DNA of 64,000 nucleotides from assembly GCA_018907035.1 (NCBI GenBank), contig JACCIC010000216.1, positions 841,271 through 905,270 of the forward strand. Reading direction: 5' to 3'. Under the pieces are notes generated by a model. The model saw nothing but the letters and a program-made list of their open reading frames with translations. It searched no databases and had not been told where the DNA came from. Numbering within the stretch: the stretch's first letter is position 1; the number at the start of each line of letters is the position of its first letter. Positions 1-10,991 of this stretch are shown here, piece after piece. The translations under genes and the position numbers were made by a program. Source of the DNA: Sycobia sp. Sy_11. Its lineage: Eukaryota; Arthropoda; Insecta; Hymenoptera; Epichrysomallidae.

Positions 1-789
1 AATTGAACCCTTCTTTTAGTTAACAAATTTATTAAAAAAAATATAATTATAACAAAATCAAAAAATTATAAAAATACAAAAAAATTAAATTATAAGAGAA
101 TAACAATAATTTTTATTCTTTTAATATTAAGCCGCTGCGCTTTAACCCTTTGTTCTTGATATGACGGTAGTTCACTCGCCACGGTCCACTGTAATTCAAT
201 TTACTTATAATTAAATTATAAATTTATTATTTACATCTAATATAAATTCTTTCTAAATATCTAGCTCCGCTTGGCTTTACAAACATATTTAAATTAATTA
301 TTAAATCTAAATTTATTAGATTTTTGCGTCTCGTTTTCGAATCTCGCGCTGATTGTGCGAGAATGTGTCGTCCGCCTTTGCGCCGACGACAGATATCCAC
401 TCGACTAACCGGTTTCGAGGCCACCGGCACATCGAATTTTACATCCAGTGTCCCGCTATTTATATTTTGAGAGGGAGAACTGACCCCACTCTGGGACCGT
501 TCCCCTCTCACCACTATGCACCACGAAGCCCGTGGTGCTCGCTCCTTATGGTGCCACAGTGCGCCGTAGTACTTTCGGCAATCCCCCGCTTCGCACCGTC
601 TACTGCCCACGGAGCCCGTGTCGGCCCGTAGAGAGTGAACGTTTGTTCAAGCGTCTTCGGGCGCGCTCGGTTGTCTTTCTCTCTCTAAACTTTTTGCTTT
701 CCCGCGCGATGCTTCTCGCGCGGTCAATGACTTTATAGGAATTATATATTGTATTATAATACAATATATAATTCCATTACTTCATCACA
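1..789 (-). repeat. Candidate LTR of a minus-strand retrotransposon, interior outside window
   Basis: A GC-rich block (about 340-720) sits in otherwise AT-rich DNA. Read on the minus strand it starts TGTGATGAAG at 789, has a CpG-rich upstream part, a TATA-like AATATAAATAG near 462 and an AATAAA signal near 305. That order (promoter, TATA, polyadenylation signal within about 800 bp) is what an LTR shows. No second LTR or coding interior is visible because the window begins here, so the assignment is an inference. The short open frames across the block on both strands do not resemble known proteins. Confidence 0.35.
738..775. repeat. Perfect 38-bp palindrome
   Basis: The 38 bases read identically on both strands with no spacer: each arm is 19 bases, beginning GGAATTATATATTG. 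The flanks do not extend the symmetry. It lies just inside the outer end of the candidate LTR. It could form a cruciform in DNA or a hairpin in RNA. Confidence 0.95.
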
Positions 790-1659
790 CTTTATTATTA
801 TATATTATATAACAATTATTATTTATATATCACAAATTATTATTATTTATTGTTAATGAATATGTGCGAGCTTATGGCTTGTCAGAAACTGATTCCTGTG
901 CATGCGAATGAATAAATAAAATTTTGTTTAATTATACCAGAGTGTTGTAATTATACTATGTAAATGCTCTTGTGAAATTTTACAAAAACATTTACTAGAA
1001 AAAAAGGATCGTACTTTTGAATACTATAATTATGCAGTAAAATAAATTTAATTGTGATTTTATATTTTAAAATCTTAATATAAAATTAGAAAAGTATTTA
1101 TGGTCATGTACTAATTATTGTCAGCTAGTGGTATAATTACCCTATATATTTGTAAAATATTTTGCTTTAAGAATATAAATTTGAAACTCGTTTCAAACAA
1201 TACTTTTTCAAAAGTCCAGCGGATTTTCATGAAATTTTCATTTATGTTTAATTGCAATTAGAAATTTTAGGAAATTTTTTACTTTATTAACGATTTTTTT
1301 GTAATAAACTTTCAATCCATCGGCATATGAAACACTATGTAATTTATATCGCAAAGTGAAAGGCCAAATATTTCGAAGAAAATTCCAAATGCACGAATCA
1401 TTGGAAACCTCCAAATCTTTCTTTTGTCATTTTTTTCCCATCCTCAAAACTTTACCAAATGCAAATCAGATAAATTTTTTAATCCGATAATCCTTGTACT
1501 GACGTCGCTCTTGTACAGCAGGCCTGGCCAGTCCGTTCAGGCGTACTCGTGCATTGCATCGTTCACCTGGCGACCTGACGCAGTCAATTGCCATAATACG
1601 AGATCAGACAATTAAGTTATGCGAAAAAATTAAAAAATCGAATATATTTAAAAATTAAG
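776..1659. other. AT-rich intergenic DNA
   Basis: No gene, RNA or terminal repeat is recognisable. A short GC-richer stretch at about 1500-1600 does not translate into anything familiar in any frame. Confidence 0.6.
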
Positions 1660-2560
1660 ATACATCGCTACGATCCCCTTCAAAGTAATCCCTTCCCGCA
1701 TGTATATTCCATTGAATTTTTCAGTTTTTGTAACAATTCTGGAACACTTCTTGTGGGACTTCTGAGTACCCCCGTCACAGATTCTTAGATATCTTCAACG
1801 GAGTCAAAATGTCGATCTTTGACGAATTTTTTCAAATAGGGGAAAAGGAAAAAGTCGCAGGGTAACATGTCCAGTAAATAGGGCCGTTATGGTAACGTTG
1901 CGATGCCTTTAGACGCCAAAAACTGAGAGACACTGAACGTACTGTGATAGGGGGCATTGTCCTGATGCAGAACCAAAGTATTCGCGATCTCTAGACGCAC
2001 TCTGAGCAGCCGTTTTCGTAATTTTTCGAGCACATTGCGGTAGAAAACTTGATTGACTGTTTGTCCAGGTGGTAGAAACTCTTTGTGAATCATCCCTTTG
2101 CTGTCGAAGAAGCAAATGCACATGATTTTTAACTTTGGACTTGCTCATTCTCGCCTTCTTTGGCCTTGGCGCTGTTAACTTTGACAGCCACTGATGACTT
2201 TGTCGTTTAGTTTCGAGGTCATATTGAAAGAATCAACTTTCATTATCAGTAATAACTCGATCGATAAGAGTAGGATTACTTTCAACCTACTCGAGACAAT
2301 CTTGAGCGATGTTCAATCGGTAAAAATCTTTCTAATTATTTCCCAGTTAATATTCAACTTGTCAGCCAACATTCGAATGGTTATTCGCCGGTTTTGACGA
2401 ACAAGGGCACGAACGCGCTGCGTTTTCACGTCTCACGGCCTTTTTTAAAATTGGTGTACCACCGAAGCATCTGACTATGACTCAGAGCATCATGACCATA
2501 CACTTTAAGCACTTTTTGGTTTATTTTTTCTATTACTGATTTTATTTAAATTAAGCAATG
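1660..2560 (-). pseudogene. Mariner-like transposase pseudogene
   Basis: A cut-and-paste transposase of the Tc1/mariner superfamily, read from about 2560 down to 1660 through several frames. In order one sees an N-terminal helix-turn-helix region (VYGHDALSHSQMLRWY near 2450-2500; RRITIRMLADKLN near 2350-2390), the segment leading to the first catalytic Asp (DRVITDNES near 2240-2260), the linker with SKSKVK (2130-2150), then FFDSKG and LHQDNAPYH (about 1930-2110) carrying the second Asp, and LPCDFFLFP (about 1840-1870) with the third. Stop codons and at least one frameshift (near 2125) interrupt it, and W after the first Asp is a stop. It is a dead copy; inverted termini were not located. Confidence 0.9.
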
Positions 2561-3067
2561 TTAGTGTCATTGTAATAATGACGATTATCTTCAGTACAAA
2601 TTAGTTTAATAAAATTTATTGTTACTAATGTAAAGAATTATCCATGTAATTTCTAAAAAGAATAAATAGTATAGAATTGTATATAATTGTATAAAAGAAT
2701 AGAAGAATAAATTGTGAATTCTCAGAATATCTCTACCATTTTTATTCATAATTATTTTAATCATAATTAAATTAAAACTTTTTAAAATTTAATTATAAAG
2801 AATGGTTTATAAAATACAATAGGCTTCTTTCTCTCTGCTATGAAATATTTACCCAAAGTAACTATTTCTTTTTCTAATTTCGAGTAATCAAATTTTAAAA
2901 AATGATTAAAATAATTTTTTAAATTATGAGGGTTGCTATTTATATTTTGATCCTTGGCGTACCAAGTATTTACAAACGCCATCTGATGTCTCCAATTGAA
3001 AGTTTGATTTCTTTAACCATAACTTGTGTTATCTGCAGCGTTTTGAAAATTTTGTCTGAGCGAAAAA
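2561..3067. other. AT-rich intergenic DNA
   Basis: Nothing recognisable is coded. The right part (2990-3067) is probably the 5' untranslated end of the mariner that follows, but I could not define its inverted repeat. Confidence 0.5.
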
Positions 3068-4093
3068 ATGGAAATAACTCATGAAAATTTTCGTGCGATG
3101 ATTTTTTACGACTTCTGATGTGTATCAAGGCAAGAATGCATTGCTCAACTTATTTCAACTTTTGACGATGAAGCTCCATCCTTGGCCACTGTGAAACGCT
3201 GTTATAATAAATTTAATCGTAGCGGCAGTTTGCTCCAGGACTATTTGCGTGAAGGTCGTCAAAAATCGGTTGTTGTGCCAGAAAACATTGATGCTGTGCA
3301 CGAACTGATAAACCAAGATCGTCATACAACATACTACGAAATTGAGACATCTTTGTGCGTTAGTATGACAAGCATCAATAAGATGTTGTATGACCATTTA
3401 AGTGTTAAAGAGATTTGTTTACGTCGGGTTCCGCATAATTTTACAAAAGCTCAAAAAGATGCTCGTATCAATTGGTACAAAGAAATGCTCAAGAAATTCA
3501 ATCACGGTGCATCAAAAGCTGTGTATAACATCTACACAGATGACAAATCTTGTATCTATGCGTATAAGCCCGAAAGAAAACAGCAATCCACTGTATGGAT
3601 CTTCCAAGACGAACCAAATCCGATAAAAGTGGTTCGTGCTTGGAACACCTCGAAGCAAATGGTCGCCAGTTTCTTCGAAATATCTAGAAATATTGCAGGC
3701 ATGCCGACAGAGTAACTTAGAACGGTGAATTCTAAATTATATATAACCATTTGTTTGCCGGAAGTGCTTTGTGAAATACGAAAAAACAACCAGCAATGAA
3801 GGATTATTCTTCATCATGACAATGTGAGTTCTCATACTTCGGTTCAAAAAAACGATTTTTGGACTAGTCAAAACATTGAATAGATGGGTCATTCGCCTTA
3901 TAGCTCTGATTTGGTACCCAATGACTTCTTCTTATTCCCGCTCATCAAAAATAAATTGTATGGTCAACGTTTTGCGACACCTGAAGAAATCGTTGATGCA
4001 TTAAAAAATCATTTTTGAGAGGCACCTCAATCTGAGCGATTAAAAAAAAGTTAAGAAAAAGTGTTAGAAAAATTCCGTTCTCTAAATAATTAA
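3068..4093 (+). pseudogene. Mariner-like transposase pseudogene with intact D34D spacing
   Basis: Transposase of the Tc1/mariner superfamily. The likely start is ATG 3068 (MEITHENF). One stop at about 3116 separates this from a long open stretch, 3182-3715, holding the DNA-binding N-terminal half (LATVKRCYNKFNRSGS) and the first catalytic Asp (IYTDDKSCIY). After a stop at 3715 the frame goes on through ILHHDNVSSHTS (second Asp, about 3815) to VPNDFFLFP (third Asp, about 3930), with 34 residues between the last two acidic residues, the mariner signature. There are five or six stops in all. The frame ends at TAA 4091. It is degenerate but full length, and from a different subfamily than the 1660-2560 copy. 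Confidence 0.9.
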
Positions 4094-4800
4094 TTCAAAA
4101 ACCTTGAAACACATTTTTCTCAGATGGAGTGTTTGTCGAGAACAAATTCATAGAACAAAAAAGCAGTATTATAATGATTTATATAGTGATTGTTTCAAAT
4201 ATTTAAAAAAAATTTTATTATTATATAATACCATAATTTGAAACAACCATAACTTTTATTGTTTTGCACGTGAAAATTATATCTGGGCCAAAAGCCACAC
4301 AATATTCGAAAATATAAATATACAAGTTGATTTTCAGGGAAAACAGCGACGGAACGATTTAAATTTTTTCCAAAAATGTCGCTTCTATTGAAAAAAATTT
4401 ATAGAACACAGAAGATGTATGTTGATGGAATGTACAACATTTGTTAAAAATTGTTTTTCATGATCCTTCTTATTTTTCGAGATCAATTCCAAAAGCCATC
4501 ATTTCTATGAGTTTTTATGTATTTTAAAGTGAAAATTAAATTTTCAAAAAATGACAGTATGATATTCGTAAACAACGATCCAAAAGACAAATGTACAAAA
4601 TTTCCGCAACATCGGGTATGAGCGCTTTTCGGCATTTTACCCTTTATTTAGTTTAAAAAATTATATATTCATTTAGTCTGTATATTTGGCGACTTAAAAA
4701 TCATTAAAAATAAAGAATTGTTTATGGTATACGAACAAATGTCACATACTATATTAATCCATAATTGAAAATAAAATAATTAAGATAATGTTTTTTAACA

Positions 4801-5207
4801 TACTACTTTGTACAAATTTGAGTAAGACTTTTGAATTCAAACTTACCGGGTTTATCGATTCGATGGTTTTTGCATCACGATAATGTACCAGCTCACACTG
4901 CATTGATGTTATACGAACATTTCCCGAAAAATTCCACCAATATCGTTCCTCAACTACCATACTTGCCTGATTTAGCACCGTGTGACATCTGGCTGTTTAG
5001 CAAACTCAAAAGACCACATCGAGGACACGGTTTTAATTCGATTGAAGAAATAAGAGCCGAATCGAAGAAGGAACTGATGGCCATTCCGGAATACGGGTAT
5101 AAAAAATGTTTTGAAAATTAAAAAAAGCGTGGGCATAGTTCCATTGCATCCGGGGGGGGGGTTATTTTGAGTAATAACGTCTTACTCATATTTGTACACA
5201 GTAGTAT
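4801..5207 (+). mobile_element. Internally deleted mariner (407 bp) with both inverted termini
   Basis: The ends are near-identical inverted repeats of about 30 bp: the left starts TACTACTTTGTACAAATTTG and the right, read in reverse, starts TACTACTGTGTACAAATATG. TA dinucleotides bound it, as mariner targets require. The left terminus and leader run directly into the catalytic C-terminal part of a transposase (LHHDNVPAHTA, then LAPCDIWLF; 4860-5121), so the N-terminal half is deleted. The leader matches the element at 46041, so this is a deletion derivative of that family. It cannot encode an active enzyme but could have been moved by an intact relative. Confidence 0.88.
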
Positions 5208-5393
5208 ATACAAAAGTGAATGATGTTCTATAGAAATATATTTTATAGAAATTTATATATATATATATATTATAACAGGGCTCTAGGTTACCAAGGTACT
5301 AAATACGACCTTGGTGTATCTCTTCTAATTTACCTAATCCTATTACTATTAAGATAGAAAATAATAATTTAAATAATTACATTTTTTAATTAC

Positions 5394-5440
<47 letters not shown>
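5208..5440. other. Spacer with TA microsatellites and a small hairpin
   Basis: Between the mariner derivative and the first Helitron fragment. It holds TA runs (5255-5275, 5398-5438) and a perfect 8-bp inverted repeat ACCAAGGT/ACCTTGGT at 5290-5315 with a 10-nt loop. No gene is seen. Confidence 0.6.
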
Positions 5441-5441
<1 letters not shown>

Positions 5442-5559
5442 TCACTTCTGTATAAAAAGGCAGTATCCATCTTTTGCTTAAAAAATATGCTATTTGCATA
5501 CCAACATTTTGCTTGAATTTCAGTTGGCATCACTACGAAAATATGGTTGATTACGATAT

Positions 5560-6190
5560 CCCGTTACTTCAAGACGATTTCTATAGGCTTCTATAGTTGT
5601 GTGTTCGGATGATATTATGCGATATCCAGGTGTCTCTGGGCGATTTATATGGGGAATATTGTATTTAGTTGATAGAAAACGACGTCAAAATATGAGGAAA
5701 ATCAACTTCTATGGCAAGATTCGTGTTGGGACGGTAAAATACGATATCTAGGTCTTTCCGAATGACTTCTACGGGGAGTGTTGTGTTTAGTCCTTAGGAA
5801 GCGATGCTAACTTTCTCGGGATGACTTCTAATGGGACTATCATGTTTAGTTGGTCGCCAACTTCTACGGGGAGCTTCGTGTTCAGATGATAGAATGCGAT
5901 TTCCAGATGATTTGGAACACCTTCTACGGGGAGTGTCGTGTTTAGTTGGTGGGAAACAATGTTCACGTATATCAGTACGACTTCTATGAAGAGATTAGTA
6001 TTCTATCATTCGAACATGCATACTTCCAGTAAGTCTCGTTTCGGGATACCTGGACATTGTATTCTAACTTCCCAACACAAAACTCTCTATAGCAGTCGTC
6101 CCGCGACATTTCCTATAGTCCGAACATGATACTCTCTGTAAACGTCGTCTCGAGACACTTGGACATCTTTTTTTACCGCTCGAACTCGAA
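5560..6190 (+). repeat. 60-bp tandem repeat array inside Helitron A
   Basis: Imperfect units centred on CTTCTACGGGGAG recur about every 60 bp. Two unit types alternate, one with GTTTAGTTGGT and one with TTCGGATGATAGAATGCGAT, giving a 120-bp higher-order period. The same array occurs in the Helitron copies at 11, 31 and 40 kb. Confidence 0.85.
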
Positions 6191-6224
6191 AGTACAATTT
6201 TCTCAATTAAAACCGTATTTTATA

Positions 6225-6288
<64 letters not shown>

Positions 6289-6414
6289 CTTTTTATACAG
6301 AAGCGACGATAGGTAAATTGCGGTTAATTGTTAATAGAAATATAGATTTTTATATATAGAGTACTTTTTACTTAGATATTATTGAATTGCTTATGAAATC
6401 GGTTAAATTATTAT

Positions 6415-6444
6415 CTCGGGCGAAGCCGAGATGGGGGATGCTAG
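6415..6444 (+). other. Helitron 3' terminal hairpin and CTAG end
   Basis: A 5-bp stem (CTCGG/CCGAG) with a 6-nt loop, 10 nt of spacer, then CTAG at 6441-6444 followed by T. In Helitrons this hairpin and CTRR mark the 3' terminus and replication stop. Confidence 0.85.
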
Positions 6445-6684
6445 TATATAGTATATATCTGTATATAATTCCTAATATAAATGTGAAATATCTACTCTAA
6501 CGTATACATATTTTCATTTTTACTTTCTGGGATCGATTTTTGTTTTTATCATATCATATATCATATCATATCATATCATACCATACCATATCATATCATA
6601 CCATACCATACCATATCATATCATACCATATCATATCATATCATACCATATCATATCATATCATATCATATCATATCATCATAC
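6445..6684. repeat. TA and TATCA microsatellites between two Helitron copies
   Basis: Irregular TA sequence follows the end of copy A. A run of TATCA/TACCA pentamers (6547-6684) then leads directly into the 5' end of copy B. Open frames here are only repeat translation. Confidence 0.85.
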
Positions 6685-7367
6685 TCATACTAATTTATAA
6701 AGACAAAGCGTGTTTTTGTTTGTACACGATAACCGAAAAAGCTATTGAACCGATTGTTCTGAAATTTGACATATAGATTTTATATTATCTTGTTATCTTG
6801 GGAATGACGTAGGCTATGTTTTTTATTGAAAATCATTTTACTTTCATCAATAAATTAAGTTAATGGTTTGAAAAATCAGTTCCACCAGCGGCCAGTAGGT
6901 GGCGTCTTGAATCACGAATATCAACCCAAAGTGGTCCGCTTAAAGTATTAATACCAGGCCAGATCAAACGAATGTTATATGCAACTTTGGGATTCGTATC
7001 CTAAAGAAGGTGTGGCGTTAGTCAGTATTACCTTTTATGTGCTTCAGGTTAATCTGATACTACACTCACACCTTATGGATATCTTTTGATTTTTGTAAAT
7101 TTTATTTTCTCTTACGTGAGAAAATCTGCCACTCTCACTCTCACTCTCTTCTCTCTCTTTCTCCGTCTCTCTGTTTTTCTTTCTCCTTCTGTTATAAAAT
7201 GGTTCTGTATGCCAAATCATACTGAATATGATTTGTGATGACAAATTATATTTTTGTTTTTATTCATTATATTAACTTCAGAATTGTGACAAGAGATTGT
7301 TTTTTTTAGTTTGAAAAAAAGAAATGATTGCAAAATAGGGTTCTTTTACCAACAACCTAAAAAAAAC

Positions 7368-7407
<40 letters not shown>

Positions 7408-7473
7408 CACTTCTTTATAAAAAAGAAATATCCATCGTCTGCTTAAAAAATATGCTATTCGCCATACCATTTT
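6685..7473 (+). mobile_element. Helitron copy B, left part
   Basis: Starts TCATACTAATTTATAAAGAC, the same 5' end as the complete copy at 38872 and the reverse copy at 32539; TC is the expected Helitron 5' terminus. The region includes the shared sequence TTTGTTTGTACACGATAACC. Coding capacity for Rep or helicase is absent. It is interrupted after ATTTT (7469-7473) by a BEL/Pao element and resumes at 10992. Confidence 0.8.
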
Positions 7474-7604
7474 TGTATCGTCGAGAATCCGCCCTTCTTC
7501 GTTCGGAATCTCGAATTTGACGTGGATTGGTATCTGATAAGGTTAACAATTAAAACAGAAAATTTTTTGGGCAATGTGGGAAATTCCCTTTATTGGTCCT
7601 AGGG
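7474..7604 (-). repeat. 3' LTR remnant of the BEL/Pao element
   Basis: About 130 bp align with 10340-10470: both begin TGTATCGTCGAGAA on the plus strand and end CCCTTTATTGGYCCTAG, with about a dozen differences. The rest of this LTR is lost and sequence from within reverse transcriptase joins at about 7605. Confidence 0.9.
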
Positions 7605-8748
7605 AAAAAAGCCTTACGCTGAGTTCGAAAACATGAATGACTCCTTAAAGCGTCCAAAAAATGCGTTGGTAACGACGATCATCAGGATGTAATAGAATTT
7701 GACGGTACATCTTAGCGTTATCAGCGATCAAAACATATACATAGCCACGAAAACGCAATACGTGTTTTAAAAGCGAATCTTCCAAATTACGGCCAACCCA
7801 TAGAATATCGTTCAGCGAAACTCCATTACTCGATTTAGCCGAAGCATCGAAAAGGACGCGAACCTTAGTGGTTTCACTGGACACCTTAGTCATAGCGTGG
7901 TGAGGTAGATAATAACCCTTTGTTGATTCGTTTTTTATTAAAGACATATGTCCCAAATCGATGTATTCTTGCATGACCTTGCCGTACTCACTCTGAAGAT
8001 CGGGATTCGTATGAAATCGCCTAAGCAAAGATATGAAGCGCTTAAGCGCGCCGGTTCCAGAATCATCCAAATCGGGCTCGCTCTGTCGGAAGGGCAAGCG
8101 CACAATGTATCGCCCGTTCACGTCACGAACGGTGTTTTCGTTATAATGAAGCTCGCATGCTCTTTCGCCTAGAGATTTTTGGATGTTATCGCTGATGTCT
8201 TCGATTTTCCAAAAACGTTGCTTGATGAGAACGGTTAGATTACACGCTGCAGTCGTGCGCAGCCGATGTATATCGGGACCCCCGGCGAGTATCCATCCTA
8301 GTTGGGTTTTCTGTATGAGAAAATCTCGGCCATCATTCGAGATATTAATTTGCCCAACCGAAAATAGCGACAATGTAGGACCCGCCCCTATTAATAAATC
8401 TACCGATTTAGGTATATGGAAATACGGATCAGCTAATTTTACATTCGCCGGAAATTTGATAAGCTCGCGAGGAAAAATCTCATCCGGAACCATACCTGTA
8501 ATTTTAGGTATTATTAACAAAGACAGTGTTTTTTCAAAATTTCCCGCTGTAGAGCGAAATGTAATTTGAACTGTTCCTCTTGCAGCAGTGTACGTGTCAC
8601 TGATCGCGCTGATTGGTAGGGAACACGGTATTATCGAAAGTTTCAAGCGGTTCACTGAATCAGAAGTAACATTTGCATGTACTAAAACGGTAGCGGTCAT
8701 CATGAGATCCAATCGTAGCGCACGCGAAACGGTGGTTAGTGTGTTCAA
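7605..8748 (-). pseudogene. BEL/Pao pol fragment: protease region and reverse transcriptase N-terminal half
   Basis: Open for 367 residues (7645-8748) and continuous in sense with gag above it. The first ~170 residues match the protease-like region of BEL/Pao polyproteins (VDLLIGAGPTLSLFSVGQI, then QTQLGWILAGG-like sequence). The reverse transcriptase part starts near residue 190 and includes RVLFDASAKSSNGVSLND and VLIADNAKMYRQI, the latter carrying the first catalytic Asp. Reading stops at 7645 after QRIFWTL, close to the junction with LTR sequence, so the YxDD motif, RNase H and integrase are absent. A similar residue pattern goes on for about ten codons past the stop. Confidence 0.92.
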
Positions 8749-10020
8749 AGATAGTCATGATGGGGCGACCATACCGACGACCCCACCCTTTATGTTGCTA
8801 TGCGATGTTGATGCAGTGACGATTCGTTTCTCGTTGTGTAAAAGCGTGTGATGGAATTTACAGCATCTTTTACAATGCGTAGAATTACACGGAGGTTTAT
8901 GTTCTCGTAAGTAATTAAAGCAAAGCTTCTTAGTCTTAACTACGACCTATCTCTTGGACTTTCAATTTCGCGAAACTCGCACATTGATAAATGTGATGGC
9001 CCTGACTGCAATATCCGCATGCGTCTGTAGTGCTCGTATTGAACGCACGCGACGGCCGAGTCGGTTCGCTTGGTCTTCGAGGTGCGCGACAATATATCAC
9101 CAGCTCGTTTGTTGGGCGACTCCGCCCGAGAGTATGCCGAATCTAAATTTAAATTATCGAGACGCACGACGTATTCGTGTACAAACGTATAAAACTGTCG
9201 GAAAGAAAGCATCGAATCCGATTTAAGAGTACGTTCCCATTCTAATCTCACCTCATGGGAAAGAGCTCTTTCAAAAAATAAACCATCATACTCTCATCCG
9301 GTATGACACCTAAATCCTCGAGCATAGCCTTATGCTGTTGCGCTTCGTCAACGAGTTTGAAAAGAGCCTCGGAAGATGTCCATTGCAATGGTGTTGTTTT
9401 ACAAAAAGCGTTATCGAAGAAATCGAAATAGTGTTTAGTCGTAAGAAGTCGCTTTTTCTCATAGAGTTCAATTAGTAGTTCCCAGGCCCTTTTATAATTG
9501 TCCGAACTTGCGGGGAAGAGATCTAAATTTTTTTCTGCACTTCCCAATAAGGCGTTTCGGAGATAAGTGAATTAGCCAAATCATCAATATCCGAACGTGA
9601 ATCAATCTTCGATTTAAAAATATCTTTAAATAATATCCAATTATCGTAATTACCGTCAAATTTCGGTAATTTAGTGACTGTTAACTTAACGGCCTTCTGA
9701 TTTTCGATTATCGTTGAATTCGTAAAATTCGGTAATAAATATGAATTTTCTCGATTTCCGTGCGCAAATTCTGGCGCGGTTGTTTCTGATATCGATAATA
9801 TCAAGGCGTAGAAGTATCTTGAATTTGATTCATCATCATTTTCTTTCGTTTACTGAAGATTCGCGTGCAAATCTTTATATTTATGAAATTGTTCCGTAAG
9901 TCGTTGAACGCGCAATTTGATATTCATAGCGCTCAATTCGCCACGATCCACGGCCGCGCGTAAGTTAGTCATCTCTCCTTTCAAAATCGACCGTTTTTTA
10001 TCTATAGCGAACGGAGCCAT
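8749..10020 (-). pseudogene. BEL/Pao gag pseudogene
   Basis: The likely start is ATG 10020 (MAPFAIDKKR). A coiled-coil-like segment follows and ends at a stop near 9853. Reading goes on through LTVTKLPKFDGNYDNW (about 9650-9680), typical of the gag domain of BEL/Pao elements, then through three overlapping pieces in shifted frames (9804-9523, 9547-9248, 9251-8940). The end has the zinc-knuckle section LCFNYLREHKPPCN, then CKFHHTLLH (about 8820-8925), which leads into the protease. The protein would form the capsid and bind RNA. At least one stop and three frameshifts make it non-functional. Confidence 0.88.
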
Positions 10021-10318
10021 GATTGTGCGCGTGATTTTACTGCGTCTAGGCTAAGACGCGTGGGAGAAAGATTGAAAATTTTGTTTGCCAAGAATGACGC
10101 GGATGCAGACTAACACACAGCCTAGTCCTTCTATGAATCGCTTAAGCGATATCTCGTTTTTCTTAATGGAAAAATTTAATTTTACTTTTTGAAATGATGA
10201 ATTGCGAAAAAATCAAAAATCTTTGATTATTTGCGATGCAGACTCGATTCTTGGCTGACCGGGAAAGAGTTGCACCGGAGAGTGATATAGACGTCGAGGC
10301 TGGTCGTTGATGTCCCAA

Positions 10319-10335
10319 CCTCACAGGAGGCACCA
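10319..10335 (-). other. Primer-binding site of the BEL/Pao element
   Basis: On the minus strand, four bases after the LTR end, comes TGGTGCCTCCTGTGAGG. A TGG start complementary to a tRNA CCA end right behind the 5' LTR is the usual place for minus-strand DNA priming. Which tRNA is not clear to me. Confidence 0.6.
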
Positions 10336-10339
10336 ATTT

Positions 10340-10991
10340 TGTATCGTCGAGAAACCGCCCTTCTTCGTTCGGAATCCCGAATTTGACGTGGATGGGTAAC
10401 TGGTAAGGTTATCAAATAAAACACAAAATTTTTTGGGCAAAGTCGGAAATTCCCTTTATTGGCCCTAGAGGAAAAGTGTTATAAATGTTATGTACATAAA
10501 CTTATATGTATATACGTATATGAAAATATTTTCATATATGGTCCACGTGAATTGGACCGGTGTGTAGCTACACGTACACCAACGTGCGGGGAGCGCTCAA
10601 CAGCTCGACCAATACAGAGGTGTCAGGAGCTAATCTTATCGACCGACACCAATGTGACGGTAACACTAAGCGATTGACCGACACGATATGTGGGGAATGC
10701 TTAGCGTGTAATAATTTGATAGAATATTAAATTATAGCATTTATACTTGAACATAAAGAAAGTCACGAACTCTTATCGATTCGATCGAAAAGTGTGCGTT
10801 TCCGAAGGCTTAATCGTTTGAAACTGAGAAAAAACACTATAGCAAGGGAACTATAGCAACGTTTATTCCTTTTTTTATTTTTCGCATCAAACAAACAAAA
10901 AATGCATGGCCAGCGCGCGCTTCAAGGCATACGGCGGATGGATGTGAATCAGGCTCTCGATTTACTTTTGTTCCTCTGCATAGAGTGAACA
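10340..10991 (-). repeat. 5' LTR of the BEL/Pao element (652 bp)
   Basis: TG...CA-bounded on the minus strand, from TGTTCACTC at 10991 to GACGATACA at 10340. Its right edge abuts the ATTTT target copy. It contains promoter-like AT-rich sequence and scattered short inverted repeats (CAACGTGCGG region). The last 130 bp recur at 7474-7604. Confidence 0.88.

Larger units (their letters stand above)
5441..6444 (+). mobile_element. Helitron copy A, 5' truncated, non-autonomous
   Basis: It matches the right two thirds of the complete copy at 38872-40568: the segment around 5450-5550 (ending TTGAATTTCAGTTGGCATCA), the array of 60-bp units, and a shared 3' section. It ends in a hairpin CTCGG-GCGAAG-CCGAG (6415-6430), 10 nt, then CTAG followed by T, the classic Helitron 3' end. 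There is no Rep/helicase gene, so it depended on an autonomous partner. The 5' part is missing and the break lies in a TA microsatellite. Confidence 0.8.
7474..10991 (-). mobile_element. BEL/Pao LTR retrotransposon, internally deleted
   Basis: Read from 10991 down to 7474. The 5' LTR is 10340-10991, starting TGTTCACTC and ending GACGATACA on the minus strand. A primer-binding site and a degenerate gag-pol follow, then the last ~130 bp of the 3' LTR at 7474-7604. Both outer flanks carry ATTTT (7469-7473 and 10992-10996), a 5-bp target duplication in the family's usual range. The flanks are one continuous sequence in other Helitron copies, which proves insertion into a Helitron. The second half of pol (YxDD palm, RNase H, integrase), the polypurine tract and most of the 3' LTR are deleted. 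The surviving LTR parts differ at roughly one base in ten, so the insertion is old. Confidence 0.93.

Noticed and set aside
6540..6776. Open frame of repeated SYHII residues, and its mate at 32448-32771
   Set aside because: Translation of TATCA pentamers next to Helitron ends.
7948..8851. Plus-strand frames opposite BEL/Pao pol
   Set aside because: Shadows of the clearly recognised minus-strand protease and reverse transcriptase.
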